Shown: piece after piece, positions 36,056 to 48,400 of the stretch
Numbering within the stretch: the first letter of the stretch is position 1
Layout of the letters: each line of letters begins with the position of its first letter
Source of the DNA: Parasponia andersonii
Lineage: Eukaryota; Streptophyta; Magnoliopsida; Rosales; Cannabaceae
NCBI GenBank assembly: GCA_002914805.1
Contig: JXTB01000001.1
Location: forward strand, 2,011,904 to 2,075,903
DNA: 64,000 nucleotides
Reading direction: 5' to 3'
Translations under genes and position numbers: made by a program
The notes under the pieces: generated by a model
Told to the model about the DNA's origin: nothing
Database searches by the model: none
Seen by the model: only the letters and a program-made list of their open reading frames with translations

Positions 36056-38708
36056 GTGATCAAGTATTCACTTTTATTCCAATAACTATTCCAAGCCATA
36101 CTACTCACGCTCCTTGGTTTATAAAGACCTAATTTTAATATAGAGGAAAGATATAAAAACCTAATTTTAATAAGGGTAAATTAGTAAAATTTGTACCAGT
36201 GACATTTTGGTTATATAGAATTTTCAGATTCATCAAATAAAAATAGCTGATATGAATATGGATCATTTAAAATCTCAGCTCATTTGGGTTTTAGTGTAAA
36301 CAAAATTTTCAAATAAGGACTAAAATGTAAATAAAAAAAGGCATAAGTGAACAGAAATTTCAAAATCATTGTAAAATATGAATATTGAAATAGTGCCCTG
36401 CCCAGCATTTCACGCTACATGGCCACTAATTTTCTAATTTTCTTTAAATCCCTCAACACTCTTTTCTTTTTCCCTCAAGTCCTCGATACTCTTCTCTCTC
36501 CCTCTCATGGCTTATCCTAAAAATTTGGCCACCATCATATCTTCGGACCAGAATCTCTGGCCAGGCGTGCACCTAGCTGACCGGCGATGTAGCCTTGTTG
36601 TGCTCCGCTACCTATCGCACTACCAAACGAGAGGAAGGAGGGATGCAACATCATGCCCAACACGCAACTATTTCCGGCATTTTCACTATCTCGTGCCACC
36701 ATCAACCACCATACCATTGTCAGCATAAATCTTCTCTCAACGTCGGACCCGACGAGTTTTAGCCATGGGTTGCTAGTAATTTCTCTCTGGTGAGCACTTT
36801 AATTATTTTGGCCATTTTCTCAAAATTTAATTCCAATATTTTTACAAATATTTTGAATATCAATATAAATTGTTAGTGATAATTACTGTTAGTGTGATTC
36901 TGTGGAGTTTAATTTTCGATGATTAGAAATTTTGAATAGAAAATTGGCATTATTGCAATTATTTTCATAAAAGTGGTATTTTAGTAATTAATTATGTAAA
37001 AATTTATTTTGGTTGTGAAACTTTTATGAAGCAAAAGAAGAGATTAAACCATGAATGAATACAATATTTGTGTTGAAACAAAATATCGAAATGAGATAAT
37101 TTCTAAAATCTGATGTTTTTCTAAATATTTTTGAAAAGTAACTATCTGTTAATTTTCTAATATTTCTAAAAAATGATATTTTTATCATTATTTAAGTCGT
37201 ATAAAATCGATATCTGGAAATGTGTAAAATTTTGAATGGAAAAAGTGGATGTTTTTCAAATAAATTCTAAAAACGAGATATTTTTGTAATTCCCAGAATT
37301 AAAGCCCATTTAAGGGTTGGGATCTTGGAACTTAGTCTAGACTTCCAATTTTGACTCAGCGAGATCAAGAGATGAACTTCGATATAAAATATCACTATAT
37401 TTGGAAGTAGCATAAAAATTGAGACACATAGTTCGTGAATAGTATCGTTTAACGGCCAACGGCCGAAGCAAGCCCTGAATTAAATCCCCGGTTTTTTTTT
37501 TGTTTTGCTTTATATATTACAGAAACACATTAGATTATACTAGGATTAGACTGTGTGAATTTTTATACATATTTTTTAATTGTGATTATGGGGTAATACA
37601 GCGGTATGCTCCCTACGTTACAGTAAATCCCAGAATAATGCCAAGTGGGATTTTAAAGCATGATTTAGTTAATTCCTTGATGCATTGTTATTGTGAACTA
37701 TTAAATATTGTACATACTATAATATCACACATGAGATATATCTTAGGTATCGTAGTGTTTAGTGGGCTGCCGACGCCTATGCCCTTGGTGAGAGCCCATA
37801 AATCAATGCAGGATCTTTTGATTACCCCTACTCGAAAGGCATAGATATTCAGCTGTCTCTCCGATTTGGTAGACATAGACACATAGGTGTTCCTCTGATT
37901 TTCTAGGATAGGTATCAGGCAGAGAGTACTTAGTACATATAGTACGAGTTATTCTGGTTAGTAATGAGAAGATATGAGCCTATGAAATAGGACGATTTAT
38001 GATTTGTACAATCTTGTACATCTGGTTTTAGTTTAGAATATGTGATTATTTTGGATATTAATTATGTTATAAACTTGGTTTATAAATGGAATTTAGAAAA
38101 GATATGAACCATACAGACTTGGTAAAATTCCATCCATTCAAAAAAGTAATCTAATTTTTACTGAGTATGTGAATGCTCAGCCTCCCTACTTCTCTCACTT
38201 TCATATGTTAGTTTATTTTAGGTAGTCATCCCGGTCGTCAGAAAAACTACGTAGTTTGTACTTGTATTCCTACTTCTATTTCCCTAGTAGGTATTTATAC
38301 TTTGTTTTCTTATTTAATTATTTAGTCAAGATTAATAAATTTATTAAGTAGATATATAAGGATGGTTTTATTATTAATTTAAATACTTAAAATTACGAGT
38401 GATTTTAAGTAACTTATTTTTGATATTGAACTAAAATTTCAATCAAACTCCATTTACCGAATTTTATGATTTATTAATGAGATTTCAAGTGAATCCATTA
38501 TATAGAAACTCTCCTAAAATTTAATGGATATTTTCCTTAAGTAATAAAAACTATTATGAGTTTTAATGATCGTGGAATTTATAATGATTTGAGAATGAAA
38601 ACGAAATTATTTAATAGTCGATTTCTCCTGAATTTTGTAAAACTAATATTTAATTAATCTTTTACCTAAAATTACTAAAAGTCGCAGTTTTGGATTTCTG
38701 TCATGACA
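36056..38708 (+). repeat. family B LTR3, full-length 3' LTR
   Basis: From about TGATCAAGTATTCACTTTTA to CTGTCATGACA, roughly 2.65 kb. From 36788 on it matches LTR1 and LTR2; the first 730 bp have no counterpart there. That first part runs in the same order as the chromovirus LTR start: an AT-rich start, then a pyrimidine-rich stretch (CTCTTCTCTCTCCCTCTC, about 36489), then a GC-richer block. No primer site follows its end, so it is the terminal 3' LTR of the array. Frames at 36507-36728 and 37500-37844 are within the LTR and unconserved. The start coordinate is inferred from where homology between the two internal ends stops. Confidence 0.6.
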
Positions 38709-41700
38709 AATATTGTTGCCCAAGGTAGTGTGTTTACATTTGCAGCCTTATAGCCTTATTTTTATTATCCTCATTTTGGATTACAATTGCTCATTGCTAC
38801 TTCTTGCGTCTAGTTAATTTGCCTTACGTAGTTATCATTAGTCTCACATCTTACTTGGAAGCAGGCATAAAAATGTTGAGGTCGTTTCGTAAATTTTTTC
38901 TACTTGTGTTTGTTTATGCATATTAGAGATGTGAGAACTTTTTCTCCAGCTAAATAGACACATTTATGTAATACTTTATGGTGATCATGTATGTTACTCA
39001 TTTTAGATGTCTTTCAACTAATTCTGATTGGTATATGATCAGGAAGTCTACGACGCTGGGAAATTTATAAGAATTCTTGTCTTCTACAGTTGTACTCTCT
39101 ATTTTTGTGTAGCTTAGAAAAGCTTGACAAAGCATGCCCCTATGCTAGGCTTGGAGAAAGATTAGCTACTCCTTTGGTAATTTTGGTCACAGAAGGAGGA
39201 TTACATGATGTTCAGTTTTGGCGATGATCCCTAGGAGTGTGATTTTCTCGTCAATACTATATTGAATAATATGTACTTGGGACAGAAATTATATACTTGT
39301 TATTAGAATACCATGTAATTTATCACCTTTCTATAATTTATTTTATGAACTTTCATATTCTCCCTATTGTCATTTTAGTATATTGGCGCAATCTATACTC
39401 TTTACTTGGTTGGTTTACATTTATATCCAAAGTTAGTTTGAAAGAATTGGGGGAAAAAAAAAAAGCAACATCAAAAAGATACCTACAACATCACTTTTGG
39501 CTGAAGCGACGTCGTAGACCCTAAACCAAACACATTGCTTTCTGTACAAATGATATTGTAACATCCTCCCATACTTGGTGTGATATTATCCATTTTGAGC
39601 CTAAACTTCGTACAGATTTGTTCTTAGGTTTCACCCCAAAATACTTTATGCCATTAGGAGATAGATCCTTACTTATGAACTATTATCTTTCACCTTCCTT
39701 AAATGATGTAGGATTGCACAACTTACTATTTCTTACTTTACCTTTTTTTGCCAACCTTTGGGTCAGATGGATTTAGCTCAAAGGACTTTAACTATTACAA
39801 TCACCCCTCATAGCTACCCCATATCCTTGTCATCCACATTTCTAGTTGGGCTTTTAGCTTTGAGATCAATTGGTACTAGGGTTATACTTGATAATCTCTT
39901 AAAGATAAAGGTGTACGGTCCGAACATCGGTGACACGATGAAATCCTTGAGAGTTATGAGGCCCACAGAGGATAATACGGATGAATAATGACAATGTTGT
40001 ATATAAGAACCATAACTTTGTAAGGAAAGGGCCAAATGTAAGCTTGAATGCAGGGTCATTACAATAAAACATACAAGGGCCTAATGGAGGCTTAAAGTGA
40101 GGGTCATTACAATAAAACACTCCTACTTCAAGCCTTTATTTGGCTCTTTCGCCTACAGACTTGTGACTCTTATACACAATATTGTCAATACAATCAAAAA
40201 ATAGATTATTTTTTGCGTCGCTAGTATAGACGTCCTTTTAGAAATGATGTTAATACTTTTTTATGTCGTTTTATAAACAATGTGAAATATTATGTTTGGT
40301 AGTAGTGAGACTAAAAAGCAAAAATAAAATAATTACTATAATTTTATCATCCCTATTCTCTTCTATAGACCTCCACACATCCGGTTCTTAGTACAAGTAA
40401 TAGTTTGGAAAATATAAGGAGTTAAAAGAGGAAAGTTTACGATTCTCCTAATTGTTTCGAGAGATAAATTATTTATGTCTTTATCTTATTTGTTAAATTA
40501 ACATAACTAAGTTAAGATCTTAGTATACACATAAGCTATTATTAACTTAGAAAATTTTTATAGTTCATATTCTTCTACTACAAAACAGTTCAAAACCAAC
40601 AAACTACATATAAGACGTAGGTTCATTCTCAATTGTTTGGTAGTATATTTTTATGATTATAGAGAACATATATTTATAAATACTGAAATCACGACTCTTG
40701 TGATTCAAGATTTAATAACATCTTATTTAATTACGAGTATTTAGATAATTAACCTTAGCATTAAATACTTAATAAAGTCAAATTATTTCTATGACTTATG
40801 TGAGGTAATAAGGAAAAAAATAATCGGATGAGTAGTTAGATAATTTTAAGCTAGCTCTGATTATTGATATTATCATAAGGATACATGTTCATATATTTAA
40901 TTATAAATGGTACTTTTATATTCTATAATTAGTGTAGGAGTGGACCTTTAATAGAATGCTTCACTATTAATATAACGAGAAAATTTGATTTTTTATGGCA
41001 ATATTTCAAAAAAAATTGAAAAATTCTAGAATTTGAAATTGTTTTGAAAAGTCCTAGATTTAATTATAAAATTACTATTTTTAAAAGAATTCATAAAAAT
41101 ATAACTTTTTTATTAATTAATGAGATACTTAAAATAACTAGTCAAGTTACGGCAACTTGATCAGTTACTTCAAGTAACTAGATTAGTTACTCTACGTAAT
41201 CTAATTGGTTACCTCAAGTATTATTGAATAATTCTAATATTTTATTAAATAGTTTTTAAAAGTATTATTCTTCTAATAAAACTTTTAAAAAATTCTATTT
41301 TTCTAAATTAATTCAAGATTTTTCAAAAAAAATCAATCCTTTTGAAAATTTTCAATTATTTGTACTTTGGGCCTTCGGCCTAGAATTTTATAAGAAGTCC
41401 TTAATATATTTTTTCTATATTACAGTAGCCAAGCCCATAAACCTGTCCACCTGAAATGAGAATGTAAAAATTAAATAATATTGATGCATTAAATTTAATA
41501 TTGTAATAATTGAAGGTATATCACTTTGAATAAAGTAAAGAACTAATTATTTCTAGTGTTGAAAGAATCATCACACATGTGGCAGCAGATTTTTATTGCA
41601 ATCACATAAAAGGTGAAGCAAGTAAACGAGTCTTACTCCACCGTCCCTGCAAGGAAAAAAAAGGCACACGAACGATCAGGAAAAATATTGCTATCTAGCG

Positions 41701-42099
41701 GGCTAGCATTTTATGGTGAATAACGAACTTCTCATTTTCTTTTCTTGATGAAACCACATAATAATTTAAAAGCATATATTAAGTAAATCTAAAATGGAAA
41801 TTAAACGTGTCAAATTAATGCTGCTAGATAACATCACGGCCATGCCATGAGCAGTAGCACTAGTACTGAGCTTATAAGAAACTTTTGAAATTAATAGCTA
41901 GGTACCCTTTTTTTTTGGTACCAATAGCTAGCTACCATTTAAGTATTAATTCATGATATAAATTTGGGAATTATATACCTAAATACAAATAACAATCAAG
42001 AAATACATACGTACTTGAATGCCTCGGTCCACCGCTAGCTTCACATCAAACCATGCAAAGCATAACGATATATGTTCATGCACATATTATAAGGTGCAA
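38709..42099. other. intergenic DNA, no protein gene seen
   Basis: AT-rich with short unrecognised frames (39297-39524, 39758-39988, antisense 39814-40120). It holds one short terminal-repeat-like segment (39557-39720) and a local direct repeat AGGGTCATTACAATAAAACA at about 40051 and 40101. The last part (about 41560-42099) is downstream of MIR399 and may include its primary transcript. Confidence 0.55.
39557..39720. repeat. short TG...CA repeat, possible solo LTR of a small element
   Basis: Starts TGTAACATCCTCCCATACTT and ends ATGTAGGATTGCACA, 164 bp. The ends resemble a widespread plant intergenic repeat whose termini read TGTAAC...GGGAT...CACA. Flanks GATAT and ACTTA do not match, so a target duplication is not shown. 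Confidence 0.3.
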
Positions 42100-42235
42100 A
42101 AGTATTGCCGGGCAAATCTCCTTTGGCAGAGGGCACACTAAAAGATGAATGCAGCTATGTCTAGCTCGATTAATCAATCGATCAATGCATTTTCTTAAGT
42201 GGCTACCTGCCGGAGGAGGATCTGCCCTGTAATAC
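42100..42235 (-). ncRNA. MIR399: MIR399 precursor hairpin
   Basis: Read on the - strand, the 5' arm (42233 to 42207, starting ATTACAGGGCAGATCCTC) pairs with the 3' arm (42131 to 42105, TCTGCCAAAGGAGATTTGCC...). Pairing covers about 23 of 27 positions including G-U pairs, with one bulged G on the star arm, around a loop of about 75 nt. The 3' arm holds the miR399 sequence in the place usual for this family, and the stem base (ATTACAGGG / CCCGGCAAT) has the family look. miR399 guides cleavage of PHO2 (UBC24) mRNA and so raises phosphate uptake during phosphate starvation; that is established for the family, not shown here. The star arm is more diverged (CCTCCTCCGG against the mature CCAAAGGAG). 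There is no coding potential; the + strand frame at 42252-42440 is upstream on the other strand. Confidence 0.88.
42108..42128 (-). ncRNA. miR399: mature miR399 (3' arm)
   Basis: 21 nt, starting TGCCAAAGGAGATTTGCC and ending CGG. It agrees with Arabidopsis miR399f at every position as I recall that sequence. It starts with U, as AGO1-loaded miRNAs do. Strand choice rests on this match; the opposite strand would give a bulged 22-nt variant (TGCCGGAGGAGGATCTGC...). Confidence 0.85.
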
Positions 42236-42311
42236 TACCGCCCGGCCGATCATGATTCATGGCTGCCGACGATGCTTAACTGATGATGGACGGACTAGAG
42301 AGTGTAGCTTG

Positions 42312-42321
42312 TTATTTATAT
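42312..42321 (-). promoter_or_regulatory. TATA box of MIR399
   Basis: On the - strand ATATAAATAA. A start about 30 bp downstream would fall near 42285, some 50 nt before the stem base, which suits a pri-miRNA. Position-based inference. Confidence 0.55.
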
Positions 42322-42335
42322 GTCTAGTTACCGGA

Positions 42336-42343
42336 GCATATAC
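42336..42343. promoter_or_regulatory. P1BS (PHR1 binding site) of MIR399
   Basis: GCATATAC fits GNATATNC, the palindromic site bound by PHR1-type MYB factors that switch on phosphate-starvation genes, MIR399 among them. It lies about 15 bp upstream of the TATA box and about 100 bp upstream of the hairpin. I found no second copy between here and the copia element. Confidence 0.6.
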
Positions 42344-42880
42344 CATAGGACAATGCCTCGTGTCTAATTTTCAAAAAGTACGATATCAACGTATATATTT
42401 TTTTGCTTTATTCCAATATACAATGATCATGCGTTCATGACTGCCTTTTAACACTTCAATTGATTGTACCAGTAACTACGTAGAAAGGAAGTGTAAATAC
42501 TAATCAGGTCAGTTTATATATAGATTTCATAATAAAATATTATAAAAAAAATTAAAAAAAAAAAAGCTTTTATTAGTACATTAAAAAATAATTAACATTT
42601 GTGATTAAGATTCATTAATTTAATTTGTCCATTCTAGAAAGTCTAATTAAATATTAATATTCACCAATATTTTTATGTGCAGGGAAAGAGGAAAAAATAT
42701 CCATCAATTTAGAGTCACCCGCATGCATGGGACTCTTTTATTGCTCTTTTAGAAAGTTCTCTCTAAATATTGGTTTGTTCTTTATTACTAGCTAGGTCAT
42801 CAATAGATTAATATTCAAAGGGAAAATTAAGTATATATGATCATTGGAAAATTGGACAAATTAAGTATATATGATCATTT
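42344..42880. other. MIR399 upstream region
   Basis: AT-rich, no gene. It contains a short direct repeat (AAGTATATATGATCATT at about 42829 and 42863) and A-rich tracts (about 42540-42570). It may hold further promoter elements that cannot be named. Confidence 0.45.
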
Positions 42881-43205
42881 GAAAATTGAAGAGACAGACC
42901 AAAGGAAATGATATAAAAGGAAATAATGTATAAGAATAAGACAAAAGAGGAATAAACTGTAATGGTGCTTGAGAGGGAAGATCCAGGAGCATGTTCTGAT
43001 TATATCTTTTTCTCATTCCACTTGTCTTTCTGTATATAATAATTGGAAAATTGAAGAGACAGACCAAAAGAAATGACATAAAAGGAAATAATGTATAAGA
43101 AGAAGACAAAAGAAGAATAAACTGTAATGGTGCTTGAGAAGGAAGATCCGGGAGCATGTTCTGATTATATCTTTTTCTTATTCCACTTGTATTTCTAATG
43201 GTTCC
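42881..43205. repeat. 165-bp tandem duplication upstream of MIR399
   Basis: Two units starting GAAAATTGAAGAGACAGACC at 42881 and 43046 (offset 165 bp), differing at only a few positions, so it is a young duplication. It makes a 116-codon open frame on the - strand, itself a two-unit repeat, with no recognisable domain and probably not a gene. Confidence 0.85.
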
Positions 43206-43547
43206 TTCCAATTTTTCTGGTCTCAGCCCATATACAACAAATGGATATTATACATGTTCGTAAAAACTCGAGGATGCAAAGCCATAAAGCTTCAAGTACG
43301 CGTATGAATTATATATTGATGCATATATGGATTGCTTTGATTTCTAACTTTTTATTTTCGATTACTTTTGGCCAGTTGGCACATATTATTCTTCTTTTTC
43401 TATATTATATATATATATATATATGTATAATCTTTTGAACTGGCTAGGGGAGGTTCTATAGCAATTCATTTTGAGGAGCAGAATCTGATTTCAGGGCATG
43501 CTAAACGTTCCCATTGAGAAGCTTTAGGAATGGCCAAATAATTTAAT

Positions 43548-44258
43548 CGTTGAAAAAAATGAAACTGCCAGACCGGATTTGGAACTAACAAATTTATTTT
43601 AAAGTTACAAAATTTAATCCAGTATAGATTAAATTTATTTAGAGAAACTGCTAAACTTGATTCAGAACTGCCAAATTTATTTTAGAGTTATAAAACTTAA
43701 TCTAGTATAGATTAAATTTGTTTAGGAAAATAGGATAGTTTTGCGCTTAAACATTTTTGTATAAAACGTATTTGATCTAGTATAGATTAAAATTATTTAG
43801 AAAATTAGTCGGTTTCTAAATGCTTAAACGTTTTATCTAAAACTTTTTATCTATAATTAAATCTTAGTTAATTCCAAATTTGTAACAGCTCCCATATGAA
43901 GCCTATAAATTGACTTCCTTTTTTCAGGAAGGTACACTTAGAAGTCTTTCTCTTATTTTACTTCTCTTTTCTAGAGTATTATACTCAGTGTGATAGAGTT
44001 CAGATATTTTTTTATTCAGCGAAGGGTATAGCAATCGCCGCTCATCAACCATTGTATCCTAGGAGACAGACGCTTAACGACCTCAAACACTGATTGAGAG
44101 GAAGTAAATCTGTTTTAAGAAGATTTTGTGAAACACAAGCCTCGGTTCCTTCCTATAATTTGAGTTGTTTTAGTATTATGATTGTTATTTTGTTCTTCAA
44201 TTAAAATTCCAGTATTTTGTTTGTTCCTTTATAGGTTATATATATACTTTGGCTAATA
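43548..44258 (+). repeat. copia 5' LTR
   Basis: From CGTTGAAAAAAATGAAACTG to TTTGGCTAATA. It contains an 83-bp tandem repeat in the upstream part (units from 43561 and 43644, each with CTAGTATAGATTAAATT or a close variant, and a shorter third near 43790). A TATA-like CTATAAATTG at about 43902 would start the transcript. Confidence 0.88.
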
Positions 44259-45421
44259 ACTTAAAACAGATTTTTCTTTAAGGACGAACTGGTTGTTGGA
44301 GTTTTTGAAACTTTTCTTATTTTTTTGCATTAAATATATATATATATATTTATTGACTCTACTATTATTTTTTTTCCTAACGCTTAATTGCTAATTTTTT
44401 TTTCGTCAGAAGTTTTCCATTTGTATTTTTGCTTCTATATATATGTATATTTCATATATTGATTTAGCTATTTAGGAAAAAACAAAAGTCACCTTTAACG
44501 TTTTTTAAGTTTTACCTTAAAGATATTGCTTATATATATTTATATCTTTTGGTTTTATTATGAAAAAAACTTACGTTTAAGGTTTTAAAACATTTATACA
44601 TTTACAGGATAGGATATTACTTATATATCTGTTAGCTTTTGTTTATAAGCATTATAAAATTTTTAATAGCTTAAGTTATTAAAAGGACTTTTCTTGCTTT
44701 AAAAAGTTAATTCCTTTTATTGTTTAAGGTAACTATAATTTTGAACGTGATTTGGAAGTCAGATTATTTTTTCCCCTTTGCGTTTAAAAAAAAAAATTGA
44801 CTAAGTTATCGTTATTTTTTAAATGCTAAGTCGCTATTCTTTTCCTTTAATTTGAGGTCTCCAATTTTTTTTTTACGTTTTTATATTTATCAGACTACCC
44901 TTTTGAAAAAAAAAAATTTACATTTAGGCATAAATGGTATCTTTTCCGTTTCCTGGTTTTACATGTGTTTATACATATAATATATATTTTATATATATAT
45001 AGCTGATTAGCTTTAATTTGAAAAAAAGAAATATTTAACGCTTAAAAAAAATTTACATTTATATGTTATAGCCTTTCGGTTATGTTTTTTTAAAAAAAAT
45101 AAAAACAATTGTTTTAGGAAATTTGGTGCTAAAACAGTTCCTATTTGGAAACCGTTTTCAAACTTGGAAAGTATATTTTTATTGTTGTGGAAAATAGTTC
45201 CAATTCCGGAAATTATTTTTAAATTTGGAAAAATATTGTTGTTAACCGAAAGGTTACAAAATAGAGAATTTTTGTCTAAGGAAGCTAGATTTTAAGTGGG
45301 ACTGTTGTGACCCTTCGTGGTCTTTCCTAGGAATTATCTATTGAGTAGTATTAGTTTCAACTTTATTTGAGATTTTGGTATTTATACACAGAATCTAACA
45401 CATGATTTGATTTTTTCAGAA
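44259..45421. other. copia 5' leader, non-coding
   Basis: 1.16 kb of AT-rich sequence with many T and A runs and short TA repeats (about 44335-44350, 44990-45000). No open frame of note. It ends TTTTTTCAG directly before the gag start, which looks like a splice acceptor. Confidence 0.6.
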
Positions 45422-48400
45422 ATGACGACCAATTCAAACCTTGCTAATGTTCCTGCTATTGCATCAGCGGTGAACCTCGTTGTGGTATCTGTCCCTATCC
45501 CTACGGTGCTGATTAAAATTCATTTGAGCCATGCTGAAAAATTGGAGAAATTCGATGGTTTGAATTTCAAGAGATGGCAGCAAAAGATGCTATTCTGTCT
45601 CACTATATTAAATCTTGTTAAATTCTTGGCTGAAGATGCTCCATCACTCAAGGAGGATGAGCAAGACATCCAAGTCTTCAGTGCGGTTGATACTTGGAAA
45701 TATTCAAAATTCTTGTGCCGAAACTGTATTATGAATAATTTATCCGATTTCTTGTAGAATGTTTATCAAGAGAAGAAAACGGCTAAAGAATTGTGGTAGT
45801 CCCTAGAGCGGAAATATAAGATAGAGGATGTCGAGTCCAAAAAGTTTATAGTAGGCTGCTTCCTAGATTATAAAATGGTAGACTCCAAAACTGTAATCAG
45901 CCAAGTGCAAGAGATCTAGGTGATCTTATCTGAGATTTATGCCGAGGGTATGGTAGTTAGTGAAAACTTCTAAGTAGCTGCTATTATTGCGAAGCTACTT
46001 CCTGCATGAAAAGAATTCAAGAACTACCTTAAGCACAAGTTAAAAGAGATGAGGATCGAAGACCTTGTTCTTAGACTTCGTATTGAAGAAGACAATAAGA
46101 GGTCTAAAAAGAATAGAACTAATTCATCTTCAGAGGCTAAGGTGAATATAGTAGAGCACGGTCAAAGCTCCAAATCCAAAAAGAACAAGTCTAGCAAGGG
46201 CAACAAGTTGAGACTGAAAGGAGGAATTTCGAAGAAGCAAAAATTCCAAAGAAAGTGCTTCAACTGTGAAAAGAGAGGTCACAAGGCATTAGACTATCGA
46301 CTTCCAAAGAAGAAGAAGAATGAAGCCAACATAGTGGATGAAATCACACAAGATGTTTCTGACATCGACCTTTGTATAGTAATTTCTAAAATGAACTTAT
46401 TTGGGTATAACTCAAAGGAATGGTGGCCTGACATCGATGCTACTCGGCATGTATGCTCAGATAAAATTTGCTCACTTCCTTCAAACTGCTTGAGAATAGG
46501 AAAAATTTATTTATGGGAAATTCTGCAACATCCACTATTGAAGGCCAAGGAAAGATGGTTTTAAAGATGACCTCTGGGAAGGAGCTGACTCTGAATGATG
46601 TGTTATATATACTGGAGATCTGAAAGAACTTAGTGCCTGGTTCATTACTGACCAAGCATGGATTCTGCATGATATATGAGTCAAATAAAGTTGTTTTGTC
46701 TAAAAGTGGATTGTATGTGGGAAAAAGCTATGTATGTGATGGGTTTTTTAAACTAATTGTAATGACTATCAAGCCAAATAATAATAAAGTTAGTTCTTCT
46801 ACTTATTTGCTTGGGTCTTCTAATATATGGCATAGTAGACTAGGACACGTCAATTATGATACTTTGTTTATATTAATTAACTTAAACTATATACTCACTT
46901 TTAATATTGATTCAAAACATAAGTGTGAAACTTGTATTGAGGCAAAATTGATAAAGTCATCATTCCAAACAATTAAAAGGAATATGGAACCTCTTGATTC
47001 AATTCACAATGATATTTGTGATTTAAAAACTATACAAACAAGAGGTGGCAATAAGTATTTTATTACTTTTATCGATGATAGTATAAAATATTGTTATGAG
47101 TATTTGCTAAAAACTAATGATGAAACTATAGAGAAATTTGTTCTTTATAAGAATGTGGTTGAAAATTAACTTAATAAGAAGATTAAAGTCATTAGAAGTG
47201 ACCGTGGAGGAGAGTATGAATCACTTTTTAGTGAATTTTGTCCATAACATAGAATAATACATGAGGTCACTCCACTTTATTCACCTTAGTCAAATTATGT
47301 TACTGATCGATAGATTCGTACCGTGAAAGCGATGATGAATGTAATTTTTTTAAGTTCTGGGGTATCACAGAATATATGGGAAGAAGTTGTTCTGACAGCT
47401 AGTTACCTTATGATATGGTACCCCAAAATAAGGACAAAGCCCCGTACGAGTTATGGAAAGGAAGAAAACCTTCGTATAAATACTTACAAATGTGAAGGTT
47501 TCTTACCAAAGTGGTTATACAAATACCTAAGAAGGTGAAAATTGGTCAAAAAACCATCGATTACATTTTCATTAGGTATACACAAAATAGTAGTGCTTAT
47601 CAGTTTCTTATGTATGAGTCAAAAATCCCAGACATAGATAAGAACACGATAATAGAATCAAAGAATGCATCATTCTTTGAACATATATTTCCTTGTAAAT
47701 CGAAAGAAGAAGCAAGTTTGTTGAAATGAACACATGAGACTAGTACTGAGAATAGTCAAGACCAAGATCAAAATGAGAAAATCGAGGGTGAACCTCGAGG
47801 GAGAAAGGACAGAAAAATCTTATGGTCTAGAATTTCTAACCCATTTGTTAGAGGCTGAACCTCAAATATTTAGAAAAACTATAAGCTCTTTAGAAGGCCC
47901 TTTATGAAAAGAGGCTATTCAAAGTGAATTAATTCCATCTTGTAGAATCATACTTGGGAACTTGTGGATCTTTCTCTAGATTGTAAACCTCTCAGGGCCA
48001 AATGGATATTCAAAATGAAAATAAAAGTAGATAGATCAATGGATAAGTACAAAGCTAGACTTGTAATCAAAGATTACAAACAACAAGAAAACCTTGACTA
48101 CTTTGATACATATTCTCTTGTGACAAGAATAACATCAATTGGGATGATACTTGCAATTGTAGCACTACGTAATCTTAAAGTATATCAAATAAATGTTAAA
48201 ACAACCTTCTTAAATAGAGATTTAGATGAAGTCTTTCTGCACCTCGACAAGAAAAGAAAGTCCATAAATTGGAGAAGTCTTTATATAGATTAAAGCAAGT
48301 ACCAAAACAATGGCATGAGAAGTTTGACAGTGCAATTATGTCAAATGGATTTAAAATCAATCAGTACAATAAATTTGTTTATATAAAGAACACAGATAAT

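Noticed and set aside
36507..36728. 73-codon frame with an ATG in good context
   Set aside because: Inside the family B LTR3 and in the same relative place as the chromovirus LTR frames; no conserved product.
42207..42235. + strand reading of the MIR399 hairpin, with the mature arm at 42208-42229
   Set aside because: That arm gives a bulged 22-nt variant, whereas the - strand gives the canonical miR399 in its usual 3' position with promoter motifs correctly placed.
42252..42440. 62-codon + strand open frame next to MIR399
   Set aside because: It overlaps the MIR399 promoter on the opposite strand and shows no domain or gene context.
42861..43211. 116-codon - strand open frame with two similar halves
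   Set aside because: It is a by-product of the 165-bp tandem duplication; the peptide has no recognisable family and no start context.
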